64,000 nt of DNA from Oceanicoccus sp. (GTDB taxonomy: Bacteria; Pseudomonadota; Gammaproteobacteria; Pseudomonadales; Dasaniaceae). Of this stretch, positions 56,860 through 64,000 are shown in pieces. The DNA lies in assembly GCF_029238675.1 (NCBI RefSeq), contig NZ_JAQWFR010000007.1, positions 21,872 through 85,871 of the forward strand. The letters are read 5' to 3'. The notes under the pieces are model-generated. The model saw nothing but the letters and a program-made list of their open reading frames with translations, was not told the origin of the DNA and did not search any database. The first letter of the stretch is position 1. Each line of letters starts with the position of its first letter. The translations under genes and the position numbers were made by a program.

Positions 56860-57699
56860 TTAAGCTTTACGGCGCAACACCGTCAGACCAATAACACCTA
56901 GAGCTAATAACGCCACTGAAGAAGGCTCCGGCACTTTACGGGTGCCAATCTTTTCTGCATAACCCATCAAGTTATCGTTACCGCAGCCCATAGTGTTATG
57001 GAAATAGGCACTATCAATACCATTTTCAACAAACCAACTTAAATCAAAGTTATAGGCTGTTTTGTGAGTACCTTTTTTCCTTCTGCCATCACCTTTATAG
57101 CCGGCTTCAGCATCAGTCAGGCCTGTCTCATAATCAAATGAACCGCTGGCAACAGAATCAGCAAGGCCGTTATTTCCATCTTCCCCCACGTAAAGCCAAG
57201 CGCTAGAGCTGTAATTTGCTTTATAGAAAGCCTCACTCGTTACCGAGCTATCGGTCAGCTCCCTAAGTTCGTAGGTTTGGGCTTCCCAATCAATGTCGAA
57301 TACGTAATCATAACCAAAGGTATCTACAACTTCGGTATTGCCCTTATCGCCACCGTGAACACCGCCCTGATTAATAGCGATATTGTCGCCATCGATATCC
57401 ACAAAGATATCACCTGCATCAAAGCCGCTCTGGCCGTTCTTAAAGTCATAGCCACCAACTATAGCCAGGCCGCCGTTATCCTGAAGCCAAAAACCTTCTA
57501 AATCCCAAATTTGGCCATGCTGCATACCCGGCTCAACCTCACCGTCTTCCCTGGGTTTTGATACGCTGCCACGATGCCACTTCTCGTTAGTACTGTTGCC
57601 ATCAAAAATGGTGATTTCAGTACCAGTAAATGGCAATGCCTCCAGCTGTACTGAATTCATCAAACCCATAGCTGCAGCCACTATCATTAACTTCTTCAT
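56860..57699 (-). CDS. PEP-CTERM exported protein
   Basis: 279 aa from ATG 57699 (GGACGG upstream). Signal peptide (~1-22, MKKLMIVAAAMGLMNSVQL). The mature body is Asp/Gly-rich, ending with a FHNTMGCGNDNLMGYAE segment common in PEP-CTERM proteins, then PEPSSVALLALGVIGLTVLR and basic RRKA. PEP-CTERM proteins are processed by exosortase and often tied to extracellular polysaccharide/floc formation. No exosortase (EpsH/XrtA) gene in the window. Confidence 0.9.
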   Translation of the reverse strand: MKKLMIVAAAMGLMNSVQLEALPFTGTEITIFDGNSTNEKWHRGSVSKPREDGEVEPGMQHGQIWDLEGFWLQDNGGLAIVGGYDFKNGQSGFDAGDIFVDIDGDNIAINQGGVHGGDKGNTEVVDTFGYDYVFDIDWEAQTYELRELTDSSVTSEAFYKANYSSSAWLYVGEDGNNGLADSVASGSFDYETGLTDAEAGYKGDGRRKKGTHKTAYNFDLSWFVENGIDSAYFHNTMGCGNDNLMGYAEKIGTRKVPEPSSVALLALGVIGLTVLRRKA

Positions 57700-57756
57700 T
57701 TGATACCGTCCAAAATATATCGCTAAATCAACAGCTTGCCATCCGAGACAAGCCAA

Positions 57757-58105
57757 ACTTTACACACCGGCTTACTAAGCACAAATAATGCCGATATTAT
57801 AAAAACCAATAAAAACAAGGAACTAGTAACATTTTTGTCATTCACAAAGACCTATTTGTAAACATTTTCGACGCAAAGCGTGGCTTTATATCCATAAAGT
57901 CTATATAAAACAATTACTTAGAACAATATTGACTGTTGCAAAGTTTTCCAACTACCAGATCGCTTTGTTACATTTTCTCCTGTAACACCTGTTACAGCGA
58001 TGCACCTATTCCCTTATTGTGATAGTGACGCAATTTATCCCGCGAAGATAAACTCTATGCTATCCTTGCCGCCCTGGAATTACCCGCTTCACCAGAGGTT
58101 TAGCT
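57757..58105 (+). other. 349-bp gene-free gap between PEP-CTERM gene and ilvD
   Basis: AT-rich divergent region with TATATAAAACAA-type stretches (57900-57912) and the inverted repeat at 57980-57997. No short gene supported. Promoters of both genes must lie here. Confidence 0.5.
57980..57997. promoter_or_regulatory. 18-bp palindrome CTGTAACACCTGTTACAG upstream of ilvD
   Basis: Perfect 7-bp inverted repeat CTGTAAC/GTTACAG with spacer ACCT, about 109 bp before the ilvD ATG. The half-site spacing (10 bp between CTGT and ACAG) does not fit LexA. Confidence 0.4.
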
Positions 58106-59950
58106 ATGCCACAGTACCGCTCCAAAACATCCACCGCCGGCCGCAATATGGCGGGCGCCCGCGCCCTATGGCGCGCCACTGGAATGAAAGATGACGACTT
58201 CCAAAAACCAATTATTGCTGTCGCCAACTCTTTCACCCAGTTTGTGCCTGGGCATGTTCACCTGAAAGATATGGGGCAACTGGTAGCGCGGGAGATCGAG
58301 AAAGCCGGCGGTGTGGCCAAAGAGTTCAATACTATTGCTGTCGATGATGGTATTGCTATGGGGCACGATGGCATGCTCTACAGTCTGCCTTCAAGGGACC
58401 TGATCGCCGATTCGGTAGAATATATGGTCAATGCCCACTGTGCCGACGCGATTGTCTGTATCTCCAACTGTGACAAGATCACCCCGGGGATGCTCAATGC
58501 CTCTATGCGGCTAAATATTCCAGTAATTTTTGTATCTGGCGGCCCTATGGAAGCGGGTAAAACTAAATTATCAGACCACAAACTCGATCTCGTGGACGCC
58601 ATGGTAATTGCTGTTGACGACACCGCATCGGATGAAAAAGTCGCCGAGTATGAACGCTCTGCTTGCCCGACCTGCGGCTCATGCTCTGGTATGTTTACCG
58701 CCAACTCAATGAACTGCCTTACCGAAGCCTTAGGTTTATCCCTTCCCGGCAATGGCTCCATGCTGGCCACTCACGCTGATCGCGAGCAACTGTTTTTACA
58801 AGCGGGCCGAACCATTGTTGATATCACTCGTCGTTATTACGAGCAGGATGATGATGCGCTATTACCTCGCTCCATCGCCAATTTCAATGCCTTTGAAAAC
58901 GCCATGAGTTTGGATATTGCCATGGGCGGCTCTACCAATACCATTCTGCATTTATTGGCAGCGGCACAGGAAGGCGGTATTGACTTCACTATGAAGGATA
59001 TCGATCGCCTCTCACGTCGCGTTCCACAACTGTGTAAAGTGGCCCCTAATACCCCGCTTTACCATATGGAAGATGTTCACCGCGCCGGTGGTGTTATGGG
59101 CATACTGGGAGAATTAAACCGCGCCGGCTTATTGCACGAAGACAGCCCTACGGTTCACAGCGGCAGTATGAAAGAAGCTTTGCAGCGCTGGGATATTTGC
59201 CAAACCGAAGATGACACCGTTAAAACATTTTTTAAAGCAGGCCCTGCAGGTATTCCTACGCAAACCGCCTTCAGTCAAAGTACTCGCTGGCCATCGCTGG
59301 ATAATGACCGCGCAGACGGCTGTATTCGCTCGTTAGAGAACGCCTTTTCGTTAGAAGGTGGTCTTGCCGTACTGTTCGGTAATATCGCTGCAGACGGCTG
59401 TGTGGTTAAAACCTCGGGGGTTGATGAAAGCATCCATGTATTTGAAGGCCCCGCCCATATTTGCGAAAGTCAGGACGTCGCCGTTGCGGATATTCTTGAA
59501 GGCCTGGTAAAAGAAGGCGATGTTGTGATTATTCGCTACGAAGGCCCTCAAGGTGGACCGGGTATGCAGGAAATGCTTTACCCAACCAGTTACTTAAAAT
59601 CCAAAGGTTTAGGCAAAGCTTGCGCACTGTTGACCGATGGCCGCTTCTCCGGCGGTACTTCCGGTTTATCGATTGGTCATGCTTCACCAGAAGCTGCCGC
59701 GGGTGGTGCAATTGGCTTGGTGGAGCAAGGGGATACGATTAAAATTGATATTCCTAATCGCAGCATTAATGTTGATTTATCCGATAGTGAATTAGCACAG
59801 CGCCGTGAAGCGATGAACAACCGTGAAGATGGTGGCTGGAAACCTGTTGCGGATCGCCCGCGTAAAGTCACGGCCGCTTTAAAAGCCTATGCCAAAATGG
59901 CAACCAGTGCTGATAAAGGCGCAGTAAGAGATGTCTCAATGCTGGATTAA
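58106..59950 (+). CDS. ilvD: Dihydroxy-acid dehydratase
   Basis: 614 aa (E. coli 616). Dehydrates dihydroxy-isovalerate and related acids in branched-chain amino acid synthesis using an iron-sulfur cluster. Cluster cysteines in [13 protein letters not shown] and [28 protein letters not shown] and [17 protein letters not shown] are the substrate/phosphate motifs. RBS AGAGG before ATG. Single gene with a shared terminator after it. Confidence 0.97.
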   Translation: MPQYRSKTSTAGRNMAGARALWRATGMKDDDFQKPIIAVANSFTQFVPGHVHLKDMGQLVAREIEKAGGVAKEFNTIAVDDGIAMGHDGMLYSLPSRDLIADSVEYMVNAHCADAIVCISNCDKITPGMLNASMRLNIPVIFVSGGPMEAGKTKLSDHKLDLVDAMVIAVDDTASDEKVAEYERSACPTCGSCSGMFTANSMNCLTEALGLSLPGNGSMLATHADREQLFLQAGRTIVDITRRYYEQDDDALLPRSIANFNAFENAMSLDIAMGGSTNTILHLLAAAQEGGIDFTMKDIDRLSRRVPQLCKVAPNTPLYHMEDVHRAGGVMGILGELNRAGLLHEDSPTVHSGSMKEALQRWDICQTEDDTVKTFFKAGPAGIPTQTAFSQSTRWPSLDNDRADGCIRSLENAFSLEGGLAVLFGNIAADGCVVKTSGVDESIHVFEGPAHICESQDVAVADILEGLVKEGDVVIIRYEGPQGGPGMQEMLYPTSYLKSKGLGKACALLTDGRFSGGTSGLSIGHASPEAAAGGAIGLVEQGDTIKIDIPNRSINVDLSDSELAQRREAMNNREDGGWKPVADRPRKVTAALKAYAKMATSADKGAVRDVSMLD

Positions 59951-60040
59951 TCCGTCATTAATTATTCTTCTTCCGGTTCCTCAACCGCCGTAATAAAATC
60001 AATATCCACCCTACGGCTCATTAGAGCGGGAGACTGGCAC

Positions 60041-60070
60041 AAAAAAAGGCGCTTTTCAGCGCCTTTTTTT
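60041..60070. terminator. Bidirectional intrinsic terminator between ilvD and the TonB operon
   Basis: AAAAAAAGGCGC-TTTTCA-GCGCCTTTTTTT, with A-run and T-run on both sides. Serves ilvD on the plus strand and the TPR gene on the minus strand. Confidence 0.92.
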
Positions 60071-60088
60071 GTTGAGATGAAGCAGATT

Positions 60089-61444
60089 TTAAACCCGCTC
60101 CAAACTCTTCTGGCGAGCCAGTTCACGGTCCATAAACTTGATCCACTGCTCAGCGTATTGCTTGCTGCGCTTGTCCTTAGCGGCTTTATTAAAGGCAGAG
60201 CGAGCTGACTTGTACTGCTTAAGGTTGAAGTGCGCCATACCTTTGACCAGATAGGCAGTATCAGAGCGTTTTACACCGCCCTTCTTCAAACCTTTGTCAC
60301 AAGCGTTAACCGCTTTTTTGAATTCGTCGTTATCCAGGTAGATGCTGCATAGGCGTGCCCACAGGTCACCCTTGTCGGACTTGCCGGCGGCTCTGGCCAT
60401 TTCAGGAATGGCTTTTTTCACTTCCTGGGCCTGCCGCCATGAGTTACCTAGTAGCTCTAAATTCTTTGACGTAGCTTCAATGGTTTTCTCTTTGATGCCT
60501 TTGTCCAGAACTTTGGCCGCTTTGTAGGGCACATCGTTAAGTAAGAGCAAAGAAGCCATATTGATCAGCTCTTTTTCTTTATCCAGCATACCCTGAACAT
60601 AGGCCGTCTCCATAGCATGCAGCTGCTTGGGTTCGTTTTTCAATTCAGAGTACATACCGGATAACTGCATCCAGTATTGCTTTTTAGGATAATGAATTAG
60701 CATCTCATTAAGAATAACGACTACTTTTTTGTAGTTTTCTTTTTCGTAATAAAGGAAACGCTGTAGGCCGTACCAGTTTTCTTTAGGTACTTTGCCTTTC
60801 TCTTTATACATGTTGATAGCGATCTCAACATTCTTTAAAGAGTTGTCATATTGCTTTAACTGGTAGTAACCCTGAGACAACAGCATATAAGCGCTGGCTG
60901 TTGGCGCTTCAGTAACTTCAAACCACTCCAATAGGGCTTCAACACCTTTGGCATAGTCTTCAGTGACGAAGTACAACTGGGCAACACTGTAACGCGCCTG
61001 AATCAAGGTACCTTCAGGGGCTTCAGGTAAAGTCAGGATTTGAGAATAAGCTCTTAATGCGCCGCGATAGTCTTCTTTACTGTAGTAAATAAACGCATCC
61101 ATATTCAGAACGTTAGCCATTTCAGCATCGTTCAATGGCTTTCTACCGTTCTTCAAATCATTAAGAATTTCAAGCGCACCGGCAATATCTTTTGCTTCAA
61201 CAGCTTCTTGTGCTGCCTGCAATTTTTCATAGACCTTGTTGTTCATGGCCTGGGTGCGTTTGGTTTTTCGCTTTTTCTGCTCTTCTTTCTTTTCCTGCGC
61301 CTGGGCAACACCCATCAACGCTTGATCGCTGTAGGGCTGCAATAAAGCAGGAACTACCGCTTGCGCGGCTAACACTGGTACGCTAATTAAAAAAGCGCGG
61401 CCCCAGCGTTTTAGTGGTGTAAGTGATAAAACATTCATAATCAT
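60089..61444 (-). CDS. TPR protein of the TonB2-type operon
   Basis: 451 aa. Hydrophobic N-terminal segment (residues ~14-35) then a basic, Gln/Lys-rich linker (EKKEEQKKRKTKRTQ). The rest is about 9-10 tetratricopeptide-type helix pairs (AYSQILTLPEAPEGTLIQAR, YSVAQLYFVTEDYAKGVEAL). The last gene of the minus-strand operon, 41 bp after tonB. In Vibrio-type TonB2 operons a TPR protein accompanies TtpC; here it is likely periplasmic, interacting with TonB/ExbB. Exact role unknown. Confidence 0.88.
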   Translation of the reverse strand: MIMNVLSLTPLKRWGRAFLISVPVLAAQAVVPALLQPYSDQALMGVAQAQEKKEEQKKRKTKRTQAMNNKVYEKLQAAQEAVEAKDIAGALEILNDLKNGRKPLNDAEMANVLNMDAFIYYSKEDYRGALRAYSQILTLPEAPEGTLIQARYSVAQLYFVTEDYAKGVEALLEWFEVTEAPTASAYMLLSQGYYQLKQYDNSLKNVEIAINMYKEKGKVPKENWYGLQRFLYYEKENYKKVVVILNEMLIHYPKKQYWMQLSGMYSELKNEPKQLHAMETAYVQGMLDKEKELINMASLLLLNDVPYKAAKVLDKGIKEKTIEATSKNLELLGNSWRQAQEVKKAIPEMARAAGKSDKGDLWARLCSIYLDNDEFKKAVNACDKGLKKGGVKRSDTAYLVKGMAHFNLKQYKSARSAFNKAAKDKRSKQYAEQWIKFMDRELARQKSLERV

Positions 61445-61485
61445 TCAGCTAATTCCGAAGTTTTAAGCCTGATTACTTACGAGCT

Positions 61486-62094
61486 TTATTTTTCAAGCTC
61501 GTAAGTGAATCGGTTCTGTACGCCCAGTACATCGATAGCTTCGCCATCAATAACACGCGGCTTATATTTGAACTTAAGGGCCGCTTTCATAGAGGCACGT
61601 TCAAAATAACCTTTAGGCTGACAGTCGACTGCGACAGGATCTTTAATAGAACCTGATTTTGTCACGGTATACTCAATCGTACAGTAACCTTCAATACCCC
61701 GGCTATTTGCACGGCGAGGATACATGGGCGCTACCTTAACAATTGGCAGATATTCACCGTCAGCACCGCCAAGACCATTGCCCAAACCGATATTAACGTT
61801 GGTGTTCATGTTTGGAGACATGTTAACCGCGTCTGGATTGATATCCACATCGTCGATTTCAGGCTGATCAAGATCAGGTGGAGGTTCTTCTGGATCATCA
61901 GGCTTGTCGGGCTTGGGATCTTTGGTGTTAGCCTCAATCTCCCGGTCCGGCATGGTGATGTCGGCAATTTTAGTGGCCGGTTTTTCATCCAAAGTTTTGT
62001 CCGCCATTTCAATTAACAGCGGCATTAAATAGAAGAGCCCGGTAGTGACTAAAGCAGCTAACCCGGCACCTATTAATATGCGTAGGTAATTCAT
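61486..62094 (-). CDS. tonB: TonB2-type energy transducer
   Basis: 202 aa. N-terminal TM (~5-27), acidic/Pro-rich linker (45-80, KDPKPDKPDDPEEPPPDLDQ), then a TonB C-terminal domain (YPRRANSRGIEGYCTIEYTV, then ALKFKYKPRVID). Transmits proton-motive energy to TonB-dependent outer-membrane receptors. It lies 6 bp after exbD. Confidence 0.93.
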   Translation of the reverse strand: MNYLRILIGAGLAALVTTGLFYLMPLLIEMADKTLDEKPATKIADITMPDREIEANTKDPKPDKPDDPEEPPPDLDQPEIDDVDINPDAVNMSPNMNTNVNIGLGNGLGGADGEYLPIVKVAPMYPRRANSRGIEGYCTIEYTVTKSGSIKDPVAVDCQPKGYFERASMKAALKFKYKPRVIDGEAIDVLGVQNRFTYELEK

Positions 62095-62100
62095 AATGGC

Positions 62101-62511
62101 TTAATCGTTTTCCGTGGCCAATGAAACATCGTAAACGTCCGCTGCGCGAGCTGAGTCGATCACGCTAGCAACAGTTTCAGTGTTGGATTCGTTATCCGCT
62201 TGAATAACAACAGCACCTTTAGGGTTCTCAGCATGCATACGTTCAATAACAGAACGAACAGCGCGCTTGTCGATGCGGCGTTTATCAATCCAGATTTCGT
62301 TAGTGGCACTAATGGCTATAAGGATGTTTACGTTTTCTTTCTTGGTAGCCGTCGAGGCTTCAGGACGGTTTACCTCGATACCGGCTTCTTTAATAAACGA
62401 AGCGGTAACGATAAAGAAGATAAGCATGATAAAGACAACGTCCAGCATGGGCGTTAAATCAATCTCGCCGCCTTCTTCTCCACCTGCATTTCTATTAGCA
62501 TTTCTGCGCAT
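62101..62511 (-). CDS. exbD: ExbD/TolR family biopolymer transporter
   Basis: 136 aa. The N-terminal TM begins after GEIDLTPMLDVVFIMLIFFI and carries the proton-path Asp (LDV). The periplasmic C-terminus is typical ExbD. Ten bases after exbB. One half of the ExbB-ExbD motor. Confidence 0.95.
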   Translation of the reverse strand: MRRNANRNAGGEEGGEIDLTPMLDVVFIMLIFFIVTASFIKEAGIEVNRPEASTATKKENVNILIAISATNEIWIDKRRIDKRAVRSVIERMHAENPKGAVVIQADNESNTETVASVIDSARAADVYDVSLATEND

Positions 62512-62521
62512 GATATTTCTC

Positions 62522-63046
62522 TTAATGATCAGTTGTCAGATGGTCTTCAAGCAATACGCTTTCACGTTCTGCAATTTGCGTTACATAGGTATTGGCAAAT
62601 ACGCCGGACAGTGCAGCGACCATGCCAGCCATAGTTGGGATGGTCGCTTTCGACACACCACCAGCCATTGACTTGGCGTCACCACCACCTGTCACCGCCA
62701 TGATATTAAATACTTCTATCATACCGGTTACCGTTCCCATTAATCCGAACAGTGGTGCCAGGGCAACCAGGGTTTTGATCATGGGTAAGCCAGCATTAAT
62801 TTTCAGGTGAGCCTGGGAAATTAACTGACGACGGATTTGACGGGCGTTCCAGGACTTGCGTTCACGACGGGCTTCCCAGGTACTAATTGCGGAATCCAAA
62901 TCTTGACGCAAGCTGGTTTTAAAATACCAAAAACGCTCGAAGACCAGTGTCCACAACGCGAAGGTAAGGGCGGCGATAAACCAGAGTACTGGCCCGCCCT
63001 GCTCCATGAAGCGAAAAATAAAGTCTAGTACGTCATTGAGATACAT
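62522..63046 (-). CDS. exbB: MotA/TolQ/ExbB proton channel protein (ExbB2)
   Basis: 174 aa, short ExbB. Three TM helices; motif TLVALAPLFGLMGTVTGMIE and ATIPTMAGMVAALSGVF. The stop of the upstream TtpC-like gene abuts the ATG with no spacer (TAAATG), so the two are coupled. Confidence 0.95.
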   Translation of the reverse strand: MYLNDVLDFIFRFMEQGGPVLWFIAALTFALWTLVFERFWYFKTSLRQDLDSAISTWEARRERKSWNARQIRRQLISQAHLKINAGLPMIKTLVALAPLFGLMGTVTGMIEVFNIMAVTGGGDAKSMAGGVSKATIPTMAGMVAALSGVFANTYVTQIAERESVLLEDHLTTDH

Positions 63047-64000
63047 TTATTTTCCCAGTTGGGCCTCAGTATGCTCAGCGATAATGCCAGTTGATTGCTC
63101 ATCTAACACATGAATAACTTTCTTGGCTTGACCGTTAGTAACGGTGTGCAGCAATACTGTTGGGATAGCGACAAGCAGACCCAATACAGTCGTTACTAGT
63201 GCACCCGAGATACCACCCGCCATCGCTTTAGGATCACCAGCACCAAAGATAGTGATAGCCTGGAATGTAATGATCATACCGGTTACCGTACCTAACAGAC
63301 CCATCAAGGGAGCTACGGCAGCGATGATCTTCAATAGGTTAAGACCAAATTCGATCTTCGGTACTTCTTTCATAACCGCTTCAGAAAGCTTCAGCTCAAG
63401 CGTTTCAGTATCCATCGTTGGATTCTCTTCATGAACCATCAACACACGACCCAGTGGGTTGTTGTTGTTAGCCTTATCGCTCCTTAACTGGGCAGACACT
63501 TTAGAAGACATAGCTGCAAGAACAATCAGTCTCCAGATGGCTAACAAGAAGGCTAAGGCACCCACAGCTGTGATGGCATAACCAACGTTACCACCTTGAT
63601 GCCAACGCTCTTGGATAGTCGGAGAGTTGATCAAAGCCGCCAGGAATGAACCGCCGCTTGGGCCAGTAGGGTCAGCACCGAAAGGGACTTTACCGCTAGT
63701 AGAACCCGCCAGGTCAGAAGCCCAACCCATATAGGCGCCGCTTGGCTGACGAGCCAATTCAGCTAATGTGTCAGTTTCAGCAATGTACTGTAAGTAACGA
63801 CCTTCGTCGCTGATCACGTTGAAAGTACCAACACGAACAACCGTGCGGCTTTCTTTCTCGCCACCAGGCTTGGCAACTTCAGCAGTAAAGCTAACAACCT
63901 TACCTGACTCAGTCATTTCACGCTGAATTTCAAACCACAGACGCTCAATTTCTTCAATGCTAGGTAGCTGTTCAGCACCTGTCATTTTAGCAATCAACTG
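63047..64000 (-). CDS. Long ExbB-family protein (TtpC-like), N-terminus outside window
   Basis: 318 visible residues, with the frame open to the window edge (a TTG at 63997 is not the start). The N-terminal visible part is a non-membrane region (IEEIERLWFEIQREMTESGK) followed by an ExbB-like C-terminus (IAAVAPLMGLLGTVTGMIIT, AMAGGISGALVTTVLGLLVA). Vibrio TtpC, about 450 aa, has such an extended periplasmic domain and is required with TonB2. The length here is unknown because the gene continues past the edge. Confidence 0.9.
   Translation of the reverse strand, partial: QLIAKMTGAEQLPSIEEIERLWFEIQREMTESGKVVSFTAEVAKPGGEKESRTVVRVGTFNVISDEGRYLQYIAETDTLAELARQPSGAYMGWASDLAGSTSGKVPFGADPTGPSGGSFLAALINSPTIQERWHQGGNVGYAITAVGALAFLLAIWRLIVLAAMSSKVSAQLRSDKANNNNPLGRVLMVHEENPTMDTETLELKLSEAVMKEVPKIEFGLNLLKIIAAVAPLMGLLGTVTGMIITFQAITIFGAGDPKAMAGGISGALVTTVLGLLVAIPTVLLHTVTNGQAKKVIHVLDEQSTGIIAEHTEAQLGK

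Noticed and set aside
57980..57997. LexA box
   Set aside because: CTGT and ACAG are 10 bp apart instead of 8 and no SOS gene follows.

Overview
The window is an ordinary, gene-dense stretch of chromosome (about 60 protein genes and one tRNA) from a gammaproteobacterium. Three things point there. Gene order matches Enterobacteria and Pseudomonas in several blocks: tsaD / rpsU-yqeY-dnaG-rpoD; yrfG-hslR-hslO-pckA; yhfA / crp; algQ-FKBP-algP; trxA-rho-ubiD. The families are gammaproteobacterial: Hsp33/Hsp15, proteobacterial GshA, Rsd/AlgQ, a TonB2-type operon. Base composition is moderate. The PEP-CTERM and VPLPA-CTERM proteins and the AlgP/AlgQ homologues suggest a free-living, probably marine relative of Pseudomonadales/Cellvibrionales; that placement is inference. 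No phage, plasmid, IS transposase, CRISPR array or rRNA was seen.

Layout. 1-4.3 kb: stationary-phase/stress trio prkA (cut by the window edge)-yeaH-spoVR. 4.4-7.1 kb: cca (HD-less), pteridine reductase, folK and folB. 7.2-13.7 kb: tsaD divergent from the macromolecular-synthesis cluster rpsU-yqeY-dnaG-rpoD, with panD inserted. 13.8-17.2 kb: cysK, a CAU tRNA, a glutaredoxin, a VPLPA-CTERM protein and two small unknown genes. 17.4-22.4 kb: cysQ divergent from yrfG-hslR-hslO, then pckA behind two HexR-like sites. 22.7-29.6 kb: HD-GYP protein, tex, a Zn-ribbon methyltransferase, peroxiredoxin, VOC protein, OsmC/YhfA and Crp/Vfr. 29.7-36.6 kb: DUF4870 protein, SLC13 transporter, moaA, an unknown protein, DUF502-glutaredoxin-PilZ, gshA. 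36.6-47.1 kb: FliL-like protein, dsbB, LrgA/LrgB, Rsd/AlgQ, WD40 lipoprotein, FKBP isomerase, DUF4124 protein, AlgP, TIGR02444 protein, ABC-F ATPase and an unrecognised membrane coiled-coil protein. 47.1-52 kb: dbpA, an ArsM-like methyltransferase and a VTT-domain/flavin disulfide reductase fusion. 52.3-60 kb: trxA-rho-ubiD-hemW, PEP-CTERM protein, ilvD. 60-64 kb: TonB2-like operon (long ExbB/TtpC cut by the edge, ExbB, ExbD, TonB, TPR protein).

Shared themes. Thiol redox control recurs: gshA, two membrane-anchored glutaredoxins, dsbB, trxA, Prx5, Hsp33, OsmC. Global regulation is represented by Crp, RpoD, Rsd, Rho, an HD-GYP phosphodiesterase and a PilZ receptor. The clearest non-coding signal is a family of about 100-bp palindromic elements (five two-armed copies plus fragments) with a 55-bp sister family sharing the same termini. 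The most interesting coding candidates are the ArsM-like/VTT-reductase pair and the unrecognised coiled-coil protein at 45.6-47.1 kb. I found no convincing completely new multi-gene system.
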